Source of the DNA: JBEDKD01 sp041172365
Lineage (GTDB): Bacteria; Cyanobacteriota; Cyanobacteriia; Cyanobacteriales; Microcoleaceae
Length of the DNA: 8,867 nucleotides
Direction of reading: 5' to 3'
Assembly: GCA_041172365.1 (NCBI GenBank)
Contig: JBEDKD010000120.1
Location: 1 to 8,867, forward strand
This document shows, piece after piece, positions 1 through 5,819 of the stretch; position 1 is the stretch's first letter; each line of letters starts with the position of its first letter. The notes beneath the pieces were generated by a model, which had not been told where the DNA came from, made no database searches, and saw nothing but the letters and a program-made list of their open reading frames with translations. Both the position numbers and the translations under genes were made by a program.

Positions 1-19
1 AATAACTGCAAGGAATACC

Positions 20-52
20 AAAAAGTAGGGGCGAATGGCCATTCGCCCCTAC
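20..52 (-). repeat. 28-bp perfect palindrome with T-run (terminator-like dispersed repeat)
   Basis: Positions 25-52 are a perfect palindrome: the arm GTAGGGGCGAATGG is followed at once by its reverse complement, with GGCC at the centre. On the minus strand the hairpin is followed by TTTTT (AAAAA at 20-24 on the plus strand), so it would work as an intrinsic terminator for leftward transcription, perhaps the last stop for the AlbA_2 gene about 400 nt upstream. There is no T-run on the plus side. Palindromes of the GTAGGGGCG...CGCCCCTAC type are, to my knowledge, dispersed in many bacterial genomes, so this may be a mobile or REP-like copy rather than a purpose-built terminator. Confidence 0.75.
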
Positions 53-213
53 AATAAACAACGCTAAGTGCAAAAACACCAACAAAAAAGCATCAAGTAT
101 CAGGAGCAAGCGCGATCGTGCTCCCAATGGTTTCGGCTTCATACATTATGCTGCTTATCTTTAGAGTATGGTAGTCCGCGACGGGCATCTTGCAGTTGAG
201 CCTGTAAAAACTC
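53..213. other. Non-coding stretch left of the 66-bp array
   Basis: I see no gene here. It holds a 6-bp inverted repeat, GGAGCA (103-108) and TGCTCC (119-124), around a HIP1-like GCGATCG. On the minus strand the stretch 225-139 reads as 28 codons starting VSLQEFLQAQLQDARRG and then a stop. It resembles an amphipathic protein tail, but it has no start codon and is blocked by a TGA inside the last repeat, so I do not call it a gene. Confidence 0.4.
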
Positions 214-222
214 TTGAAGAGA

Positions 223-449
223 GACTCATCGGGGTTTGCGTTAAAACACTTTTTTGTTGATTTGACAAGAGTTTGGGGCTTTGAGAGGGACTCATCGGGG
301 TTTGCGTTAAAACACTTTTTTGTTGGCTGTGCAAGGGTTTGGGGCTTTGAGAGTGACTCATCTCGGTTTGCGTTAAAACACTTTTTTGTTGATTTGACAA
401 GGGTTTGGGGCTTTGAGAGTAACTTATCTCGGTTTGCGTTAAAACACTA
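223..449. repeat. 66-bp direct tandem repeat array, 3.4 copies
   Basis: Units start at 223, 289, 355 and 421 with an exact 66-bp period; the fourth is cut at about 448. Each contains GACTCATC, then GTTTGCGTTAAAACACTTTT, then GTTTGGGGCTTTGAGAG. Units 1 and 2 differ at about 7 positions, mainly at 260-273 versus 326-339. Unit 3 is close to unit 1, and unit 4 has drifted at its start (AACTTATC). The array ends where the AlbA_2 gene's TAA begins (450-452). Because 66 bp is 22 codons, one plus frame and two minus frames stay open and encode 22-residue repeats (plus frame: FALKHFFVDLTRVWGFE; minus frame: SVLTQTEMSHSQSPKPL). I see no ribosome binding site for these frames and read the array as a non-coding minisatellite. 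Confidence 0.9.
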
Positions 450-1868
450 TTAGGCCCAAAAAGGGAGATAGCGAGCATAGCGGGTAGAGGTTGATTCGGA
501 TTCGTCTGTTTTGATCAAGCCAGCTTCTTTGGTAGCTCCTATGATGTGAGAAACGGTTGCTGTTTGTGACTCACTGAGACGAAACCGCTCCCGTAGGGTT
601 TGGTTAGACATACGTTGATTAGTGACATACCGTAGGCAACAATGCTGATAGCAGGCTCGAATTCGGTCTGATTTGCTCATATTGGCAAAATCTTGATGGG
701 CAAACAACACTGCTGTAGTGCGTGTCTCACCTACTCGAAAATCTGGTGCAGGTAGTTGAAACACTTCTGCTGCGTTTACAACTTTGTCAATGCCACTGCC
801 TTTTTCTTCACATATACCGAAACGTCGCATTAAGTCCGCGAGTTGTTCATTGCGCGATCGATATTCATCAATAAATCGCTCTACCTTAATGGGTGGGATG
901 CCCGGATTAGATATCTCAATGCGATCGCGATACATCTCGATCATTACCGAAGCTCCCGTCGCGAGAAAATCTTGATGCACGAGCGCATTGGCAATAAGTT
1001 CTCTTAGTGCCTGTTTCGGGAACATCTTTACTTCTTCTCGCACAACATCCTCGATAAAGCGATTTTGCGGTGCTGCTGAGTGGACAAAATCCACTAACCC
1101 ATCAAAGCCAACGGCATATCCTCGATTGTCTGTCTTGTCATCACGGGTTTGTAGCTTATTAATACCTTCATAGATAACGATACGGGCAGCTTTACGAGCT
1201 AATGCAGGGGAAAAGGCATCCAGTTTTTTTGCCAAAAGTATGGCAGCTAGGTTTGTGATTGTCCAACCCTGTGCTGTTTGTTCGATTAAATGTTGACTCT
1301 GCAATCTTTCAAGGACTGCATCGCGGCTAGTGGGATAGGGAATTTTTAGCAGTTCAAAGTAGGTTTGGGTATCTAGGAGGGCGATTACATCGTCAGGGCT
1401 GGCATCAGATCGGGCAGTTTGGGAAAACCAATTTTGTTGATCTTCAGCAAAAATGCTCTTGAGTACATCTGGTGTCATCGGCACTAGCTCCTCTCCCGCT
1501 CTCATTAGGTATTCTCCATTAAAGTGTAATGGTTGCCCCACAGGACGGCTTGGAACTTCAAAAACTAGCACTCGACCATTTTCATGGTGTAATTCTGTAA
1601 CTTCTACCCGAAATTTGAGTACATTAACTATTTTTGCTTTAATACTGTTGAGAGATTCTGCTGTTGACCAAGCTTGGGAACCTACTACTTGGCGAGGACG
1701 CTTATCACTAACGCCCAAAACAATATAACCACCTCCTTCATTCGCCAGTGCTACGCAATATTTCAGTAGTTTAGTCGAATCAAACTGTTGTTTTGCTTCT
1801 TTAAATTCAAGATGTTCTGTCTCTGTGGGTACAAGCAGCCATTTTTCGAGGGTTTCAAGGGTAATCAT
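450..1868 (-). CDS. AlbA_2/Schlafen-type putative transcriptional regulator with ATPase-like segment
   Basis: 472 aa; resembles the COG2865 family of putative regulators or ATP-dependent helicase-like proteins. Residues 10-125 match an AlbA_2 (Schlafen-like) domain: HLEFKEAKQQF at 19-29, then NEGGGYIVLGVSD at 43-55. A GHKL-like segment follows: FPKQALRELIANALVHQDF (283-301), then EISNPGIPP (318-326) and the family signature EEKGSGIDKVV (354-364). Residues about 395-470 look like a winged helix (LRERFRLSESQTATVSHII), suggesting DNA binding. The function of this family is poorly known; members occur as stand-alone regulators and beside defence or toxin genes, but no such partner is visible here. 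The start at 1868 is preferred because GAAGGAGGAA lies 8 nt upstream; an in-frame ATG at 1934 would add 22 residues unlike the family. The gene ends in TAA TAG directly against a tandem repeat array. Confidence 0.82.
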   Translation of the reverse strand: MITLETLEKWLLVPTETEHLEFKEAKQQFDSTKLLKYCVALANEGGGYIVLGVSDKRPRQVVGSQAWSTAESLNSIKAKIVNVLKFRVEVTELHHENGRVLVFEVPSRPVGQPLHFNGEYLMRAGEELVPMTPDVLKSIFAEDQQNWFSQTARSDASPDDVIALLDTQTYFELLKIPYPTSRDAVLERLQSQHLIEQTAQGWTITNLAAILLAKKLDAFSPALARKAARIVIYEGINKLQTRDDKTDNRGYAVGFDGLVDFVHSAAPQNRFIEDVVREEVKMFPKQALRELIANALVHQDFLATGASVMIEMYRDRIEISNPGIPPIKVERFIDEYRSRNEQLADLMRRFGICEEKGSGIDKVVNAAEVFQLPAPDFRVGETRTTAVLFAHQDFANMSKSDRIRACYQHCCLRYVTNQRMSNQTLRERFRLSESQTATVSHIIGATKEAGLIKTDESESTSTRYARYLPFWA

Positions 1869-1876
1869 GCTGTAAT

Positions 1877-1886
1877 TTCCTCCTTC
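1877..1886 (-). promoter_or_regulatory. Strong Shine-Dalgarno for the AlbA_2 gene
   Basis: The minus strand reads GAAGGAGGAA, then 8 nt, then ATG at 1868. This near-perfect anti-16S match decides the start against the upstream in-frame ATG at 1934. Confidence 0.8.
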
Positions 1887-2002
1887 ACGGTTTTCGGGGT
1901 GTCTGCGGTGATTTAGCTTCAGCTGGTTTCGCAAGAGGTTGAAAGACTTACTAGATAAAGGTTTGAGTTGAGCGACCTCAAAAAATCTCCCAGCAGCAAA
2001 AC

Positions 2003-2013
2003 AAACCGGGTTT
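2003..2013. repeat. Short AAACC-G-GGTTT inverted repeat
   Basis: AAACC, one G, then GGTTT, set in ACAAACCGGGTTTCTGCG. GAAACCGGGTTTC-like palindromes are frequent in cyanobacterial intergenic DNA (general knowledge), and this looks like a degenerate copy. It has no T-run and lies between the topA terminator and the AlbA_2 gene, upstream of the latter. Confidence 0.4.
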
Positions 2014-2070
2014 CTGCGTCATCGGGTGGTTTTTACCTCTTTATAAAGAAATTAATTTAACCGCTCCTAA

Positions 2071-2089
2071 ACGCAGATAAACACAGATG
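2071..2089. repeat. CGCAGATAAACACAGATG dispersed repeat copy
   Basis: ACGCAGATAAACACAGATG closely matches ACACAGATGAACACAGAT at 5203-5220 and more weakly GCAGATCAACACAG at 5401-5414. It lies just past the topA terminator in leftward transcription. It belongs to the CACAGAT/CTCTGTG repeat family that recurs in other gaps of this window. Confidence 0.6.
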
Positions 2090-2103
2090 TTTTTACCATG
2101 AGA

Positions 2104-2133
2104 AAATAAAGGGACACGGTAAAACCATGTCCC
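2104..2133 (-). terminator. Rho-independent terminator of topA
   Basis: On the minus strand, 7 nt after the topA TAA, GGGACATGG - TTTTA - CCGTGTCCC forms a 9-bp stem with one T-G wobble (2111-2133). It is followed by TTTATTTT (2103-2110). The position, stem and T-rich tail are those of a classical intrinsic terminator, which separates topA from the AlbA_2 gene. Confidence 0.88.
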
Positions 2134-2140
2134 GATCAGA

Positions 2141-4891
2141 TTATTCACTCTTCTTCTTACTAGCCGTCGTCTTCTTAGTCGTAGAAGTAGTTGTTTTCTT
2201 AGTCGGAGAAGTAGTTGTTTTCTTAGTCGTAGAAGCCGCCTTTTTCGTAGTAGTTTTCTTCGGCTCTTCCGTGCCATCCTCCGTTGTTTTAGCCGTCTTA
2301 GCAGTTTTCTTCTTACTACTTGATTTAGTAGTCCCCGAACTCTCCTTAGCCGCTAACAACCTCAACGCCATTTCTAGGGTAAACTCTTCCACCTCTTCTC
2401 CTTTAGGCAAAGAAGCATTAATTTCCCCATGTTTCACATAGGGGCCAAAACGTCCCTTATAAACATTCACAGGTTCCCCATCTTCAGGATGTACTCCTAA
2501 TTCCTTTAAAGCCGCGGCCGCTCCACGACTACCACGACTACTCTTCGGTTGTGCTAATAATTCTAAAGCACGCTCTAAGGTAATTGTAAGTAAATCATCC
2601 CCGGCTTTCAAAGAGCGAAAGTCTTGATTTCCCTTCCCTTGATCGTGAACTACATAGGGGCCAAATCGTCCTAAATTTGACATTACCTTACATTTCGTTT
2701 CAGGATGTAACCCTAACAAACGCGGTAAAGATAATAAATCAATCGCCATTTTCAAGGTAAGATTTTCTGGTGTCACTCCCTTGGGTAAAGACACTCGTTT
2801 AGGTTTCTTATTTGTCTCAGAAATTTCCCCTAACTGCAAATAGGGCCCATAGGTTCCCACTAATAATAAAATCGGTTCTCCCGTTTCTGGATAAAGGCCT
2901 AAAGTATCAGGTCCTTCCGTTTTTTGTCGCAATATAGATTCTACGGTTTCCGGTATTAAATCCGCGGGGGTTAAATCTTGGGGAATCGAAGCCGTAATTA
3001 CTTCATTCTCCACTTCCGCTTCAATATACGCGCCAAAACGACCAATGCAAACTTTCACAGGTAAATTTTCTAATACCACTGTGCGCGCCACTTTGGCCTC
3101 GATTTCACTTTCTCCTGCTTTAACTTGAGTTTCTAGTCCCTTTTCCCCTAAATAAAATTCCTGAAGATAGGGCAACCATTCCGCGTCTCCCGATGCAATT
3201 TCATCTAAAGTTCCCTCCATTTTTGAAGTAAAACTGATATCCACTAAGTCAGGAAAATGTTTTTCTAATAAGCTGGTGACAGCAAAGGCGGTAAATGTGG
3301 GAATTAAGGCATTTGACACTAATTTGGCATAACCGCGATCGATGATTGTACCAATAATACTCGCGTAGGTACTGGGACGACCGACTCCTTCACTTTCTAA
3401 TGTTTTCACCAAAGAGGCTTCGGTGTAACGGCTTGGCGGTTGGGTTTCGTGACCGATCGCGTCTATATCAACACAATTAGGATGATCGCCGACTTTCAGA
3501 TTCGGTAAAATCACCTCTTGATCTTCCAATGCCGCATCAGGATCATCATTTCCTTCCACATAAGCGCGTAAAAACCCCGGAAAATCAATCCGTTTACCAC
3601 CAGAACGAAATCCCGCGTTTTCCACTTGTGAAAGCACTGTGATATGAGTTTGACGTGCATCTGCCATTTGAGACGCGATCGTGCGTTTCCAAATTAAATC
3701 ATAAACATGAAATTCTTGACCATCCAAACCCGTTTCTTGAGGAGTGCGGAAAGTATTCCCCGCGGGACGAATCGCCTCGTGAGCTTCTTGTGCTCCCTTA
3801 CTTTTCGTGCTGTATTGACGTGGTTTTGGACTCAAATACTCCTTACCATAACGTTGTTCCACACAAGCACGAGCCGCCTCGATCGCGTCCGTCGACAGAT
3901 GCACCGAGTCCGTCCGCATATAAGTAATAAACCCGCGTTCATAAAGACTTTGGGCAATACGCATTGTTTCGCGTGCCCCTAAACGCAATTTACGATTAGC
4001 TTCCTGTTGTAACGTCGAAGTAGTAAAAGGAGGAGAAGGCTTACGAGTAACCGGACGTTCCTCAATATTAGTCACAGTCCAAGGCTTTTCCAAAACGCGA
4101 TCGAGTAAATCTAATGCCTGTTGTTCATTTAATAACAAAACATTACGACCCGCGGCAATTTGCCCCGTACTTTCATCAAAATCACTTCCAGTGGCGACTT
4201 TAACATTACCCAGCGTCACTAACTTCGCCTCAAACTGTCCCCCAGTCGTACCCTTGGGAGGAGTTAACAAAGCCTTGAGATCCCAATAACTCCCTTGTCG
4301 GAAAGCGCGACGTTGACGCTCACGGAGAACCAACAACCGCACCGCGACAGACTGCACCCGTCCCGCGGAAAGTCCCCAAGCAATTTTCTTCCATAACAGG
4401 GGAGAAAGAGTATAACCCACCAAACGATCTAAAATGCGACGAGTTTCCTGGGCTCGCACCACCGCGTCATCAATATCACGACAATTTTTCAGAGCCTTTT
4501 GTATCGCGTCACGCGTAATTTCATGGAACACCATCCGCTTAATCGGCACTTTCGGGTTCAGCACTTGAAGTAAATGCCATGAAATACTTTCCCCCTCCCG
4601 ATCTTCATCCGTGGCCAGAATCAGTTCAGAAGCATCTTTAAGAGCATTTTTCAGCTCTTTAACGACTTTTTGTTTTTCTTTAGGGATAACGTAGATCGGT
4701 TCAAAATTCCCTTCCACATTAACGCCGAATTGAGCCCATTTTTCCCCTTTGAACTTCTCAGGGACTTCATCGGCCGAAGAAGGAAGGTCACGGACATGAC
4801 CCATTGATGCCTCTACCCGATAGGTAGAAGGAAGGAAGTTACGGATAGTACGCGCTTTCGTGGGAGATTCAACGATAACTAAAGTTGACAT
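2141..4891 (-). CDS. topA: DNA topoisomerase I (type IA)
   Basis: 916 aa. It relaxes negatively supercoiled DNA by cutting one strand through a 5'-phosphotyrosine link. The N-terminal Toprim domain (about 1-115) has VIVESPTKA with E8 and the metal-binding DxDxE set D95-D97-E99 in TDEDREGE. The active-site tyrosine is Y324 in GFITYMRTDS. EGVGRPSTYA (501-510) is the conserved segment near the C-terminal end of the core. After about 600 there are no paired CxxC zinc ribbons. Instead there are four Topo_C repeats: IGRFGAYI (616-623), GTYGPYLQ (679-686), GRFGPYVV (741-748) and GRFGPYVK (813-820). Residues 850-916 are a Lys/Thr/Ser-rich, probably disordered DNA-binding tail. This layout is typical of cyanobacterial and actinobacterial enzymes. 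The start is supported by the conserved MSTLVIVESPTKA opening, though the upstream AAAGA is a weak ribosome site. It is transcribed alone, with its own promoter and terminator. Confidence 0.98.
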   Translation of the reverse strand: MSTLVIVESPTKARTIRNFLPSTYRVEASMGHVRDLPSSADEVPEKFKGEKWAQFGVNVEGNFEPIYVIPKEKQKVVKELKNALKDASELILATDEDREGESISWHLLQVLNPKVPIKRMVFHEITRDAIQKALKNCRDIDDAVVRAQETRRILDRLVGYTLSPLLWKKIAWGLSAGRVQSVAVRLLVLRERQRRAFRQGSYWDLKALLTPPKGTTGGQFEAKLVTLGNVKVATGSDFDESTGQIAAGRNVLLLNEQQALDLLDRVLEKPWTVTNIEERPVTRKPSPPFTTSTLQQEANRKLRLGARETMRIAQSLYERGFITYMRTDSVHLSTDAIEAARACVEQRYGKEYLSPKPRQYSTKSKGAQEAHEAIRPAGNTFRTPQETGLDGQEFHVYDLIWKRTIASQMADARQTHITVLSQVENAGFRSGGKRIDFPGFLRAYVEGNDDPDAALEDQEVILPNLKVGDHPNCVDIDAIGHETQPPSRYTEASLVKTLESEGVGRPSTYASIIGTIIDRGYAKLVSNALIPTFTAFAVTSLLEKHFPDLVDISFTSKMEGTLDEIASGDAEWLPYLQEFYLGEKGLETQVKAGESEIEAKVARTVVLENLPVKVCIGRFGAYIEAEVENEVITASIPQDLTPADLIPETVESILRQKTEGPDTLGLYPETGEPILLLVGTYGPYLQLGEISETNKKPKRVSLPKGVTPENLTLKMAIDLLSLPRLLGLHPETKCKVMSNLGRFGPYVVHDQGKGNQDFRSLKAGDDLLTITLERALELLAQPKSSRGSRGAAAALKELGVHPEDGEPVNVYKGRFGPYVKHGEINASLPKGEEVEEFTLEMALRLLAAKESSGTTKSSSKKKTAKTAKTTEDGTEEPKKTTTKKAASTTKKTTTSPTKKTTTSTTKKTTASKKKSE
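2172..2243. repeat. 24-bp coding repeat in the topA tail
   Basis: Three tandem 24-bp units start at 2172, 2196 and 2220 (plus strand TTCTTAGTCG...), the third diverged in its second half. They encode TTSTTKKT-like octapeptides in the Lys/Thr tail of topoisomerase I. The unit length keeps the reading frame, so copy number can vary without breaking the gene. Confidence 0.75.
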
Positions 4892-4952
4892 AGCATCTTT
4901 ATAATGGGATAACAGGCAAGCTGTATATTTTAGAGAGTGTGGAAAGATTTTC

Positions 4953-4964
4953 TGACAATTGTCA
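4953..4964. promoter_or_regulatory. Perfect 12-bp palindrome upstream of topA
   Basis: TGACAATTGTCA is its own reverse complement. It lies 62 nt before the topA ATG and inside the presumed 5' leader. It shares TTGTCA/TGACAA half-sites with 5066-5071 and 5088-5093 farther upstream. It could be an operator; I do not recognise the regulator. Read as a -35 on the minus strand (TTGACA, 4965-4960) it has no -10 at proper spacing. Confidence 0.35.
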
Positions 4965-5041
4965 AGAGTTCAGGAAAAACTTTTCCCTTGCAGGTTGCCT
5001 TGGCCTCTTGTTTCAAGCTATCTTACTTTTTCCGTTCTGAC

Positions 5042-5072
5042 TATATAAAAATTTGTTACGGAATCTTGTCAA
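5042..5072 (-). promoter_or_regulatory. Candidate sigma-70 promoter of topA
   Basis: On the minus strand TTGACA (5072-5067) matches the -35 consensus perfectly. The -10 would be TTTATA, TTATAT or TATATA at 17, 18 or 19 nt spacing (5049-5042). Transcription would begin near 5035, giving a leader of about 145 nt before the topA ATG. The TTGTCA...TGACAA inverted half-sites at 5066-5071 and 5088-5093 overlap and flank the -35, a possible control site. Confidence 0.5.
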
Positions 5073-5110
5073 GCCCCATCACCCTTGTGACAACTATCTT
5101 TTAGCTTTCT

Positions 5111-5157
5111 CTCTGTGTCTTCTCTCTGTGTCCTAGTCGGCCTTTGTTGTTCATTTT
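5111..5157. repeat. CTCTGTGTC...TTTGTTGTTCATT dispersed repeat copy
   Basis: CTCTGTGTCTTCTCTCTGTGTCC, then GGCCTTTGTTGTTCATTTTT: a degenerate copy of the sequence at 5248-5280, in the same orientation and about 130 bp away. It contains a short tandem of TCTCTCTGTGTC. Confidence 0.6.
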
Positions 5158-5202
5158 TCTTAACAAAAACCCCAGAAGTAGGCGAAGGGAACCCGAAGGG
5201 GT

Positions 5203-5280
5203 ACACAGATGAACACAGATAGATAAGAGAATTTCTCTGATTTCTTTCTCTGTGTCCTCTGTGCCTTTGTGGTTCATTTA
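5203..5280. repeat. CACAGAT / CTCTGTG inverted-type dispersed repeat
   Basis: ACACAGATGAACACAGAT (5203-5220) is followed by CTCTGTGTCCTCTGTGCC and CTTTGTGGTTCATTTA (5248-5280). The last 16 nt are identical to 8693-8708 near the right end of the window. The two halves are partly complementary (ACACAGA versus TCTGTGT), so the element can fold back on itself. Confidence 0.65.
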
Positions 5281-5282
5281 TA

Positions 5283-5324
5283 GCAGAAGGAAGAAGGCAG
5301 AAGGCAGAAGGCAGAAGGAAGATG
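5283..5324. repeat. Heptanucleotide tandem repeat (GCAGAAG)
   Basis: Six consecutive 7-bp units: GCAGAAG, GAAGAAG, GCAGAAG three times, then GAAGATG. Short heptamer tandem repeats (STRR type) are well known in filamentous cyanobacteria. It lies 92 bp beyond the stop of the DUF2288 gene. Confidence 0.85.
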
Positions 5325-5416
5325 CCACAAAATCAATGGTTTCCGTAATTAAGAAAAACCGCACAAAATTTGCTTCCACTGCTATATATTCAGAAAAACC
5401 GCAGATCAACACAGCT

Positions 5417-5707
5417 TTACGCGACTTCTTGCACTAAAACAAAGGGCTGTACTATTAACGCGTTAAACTGTTTTTCTGGTGTTTCATTCCATGATACCAG
5501 TTGTTCTTCTATGGGTTTATAAATCATTTTTTCATTTAACCAACGCGACACTAATTGGGTATTATCCAACGCGATCGCCTCTCCCACATCTAACAAATCT
5601 AATTCATTCATCACCACTACGACACTTTGATAATTAAGCAGAGGCTTTAATGACTCCCACGCGGCAGATCCCAAATTCTCTGTTAGTTCGGCTCTTAAAT
5701 CTTGCAT
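5417..5707 (-). CDS. DUF2288 family protein
   Basis: 96 aa. The opening MQDLRAELTENLGSAAWESL, the central VVVVMNELDLLDVGEAIALD (29-48) and the end NALIVQPFVLVQE (82-94) match my recollection of DUF2288, a small soluble family found in cyanobacteria and some proteobacteria. Its function is unknown. No signal peptide, membrane span or cysteine is visible. An AAAGGA ribosome site lies 7 nt before the ATG, supporting this start. It follows plsC on the same strand after 112 nt, so read-through from plsC is possible. No clear terminator follows the stop; the CAGATCAACACAG repeat-like sequence begins within 10 nt of it. Confidence 0.8.
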   Translation of the reverse strand: MQDLRAELTENLGSAAWESLKPLLNYQSVVVVMNELDLLDVGEAIALDNTQLVSRWLNEKMIYKPIEEQLVSWNETPEKQFNALIVQPFVLVQEVA

Positions 5708-5769
5708 AAGTTTGTCCTTTTTTCGGTAAAAAAAACAGGAGCTACTAATCTCTACACTTGATCCCGATG

Positions 5770-5802
5770 AAAAAATACCGTTTTTTTAGGGGTGTATTTT
5801 TT
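5770..5802. terminator. AT-rich hairpin between plsC and the DUF2288 gene
   Basis: AAAAAATAC (5770-5778) and GTATTTTTT (5794-5802) form a perfect 9-bp stem with a 15-nt loop that itself contains a T/A run. The stem is poor in GC and there is no separate U-tract, so it is at best a weak bidirectional terminator for plsC or a leader structure for the DUF2288 gene. Confidence 0.25.
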
Positions 5803-5819
5803 GATTTTGGGAAAAAATG

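Larger units (their letters stand above)
4892..5416. other. 525-nt gap upstream of topA: promoter region plus repeats
   Basis: No gene is supported here. The topA-proximal half (4892-5095) holds a 12-bp palindrome and a candidate topA promoter. The distal half (5100-5416) is repeat DNA: two copies of a CTCTGTGTCC...TTTGTGGTTCATT sequence, CACAGAT repeats, a heptamer array at 5283-5324, and a 12-bp direct repeat AGAAAAACCGCA at 5352 and 5392. A 61-codon plus-strand frame at 5252-5437 crosses these repeats, runs into the end of the DUF2288 gene and is not credible. Confidence 0.6.

Noticed and set aside
214..453. Plus-strand 79-codon frame of 22-residue repeats
   Set aside because: It is open only because the repeat period is 66 bp. 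It has no ribosome site, and it overlaps the AlbA_2 gene end and the array.
161..478. Minus-strand 105-codon frame over the array
   Set aside because: It starts inside the AlbA_2 gene in another frame and has low-complexity repeat content and no ribosome site; treated as a repeat artefact.
1869..1934. N-terminal 22-residue extension of the AlbA_2 protein
   Set aside because: The strong ribosome site sits inside this stretch and points to the ATG at 1868; the extension has no family similarity.
1935..1979. GAGGT...ACCTC as a terminator or operator
   Set aside because: The arms are only 5 bp and about 35 nt apart, with no T-run; easily chance.
2041..2277. Minus-strand Arg/Leu-rich frame
   Set aside because: It is the frame-shifted reading of the same topA tail, running through the terminator.
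2127..2441. Plus-strand valine/phenylalanine-rich frame
   Set aside because: It is the antisense shadow of the Lys/Thr tail of topA and overlaps the topA terminator.
4927..4965. Second topA promoter using TTGACA at 4965-4960
   Set aside because: The nearest -10-like hexamer (TAAAAT at 4932-4927) is 27 nt away, too far for sigma-70 spacing.
5252..5437. Plus-strand 61-codon frame
   Set aside because: It crosses a dispersed repeat and the heptamer array, then enters the end of the DUF2288 gene; it has no ribosome site.
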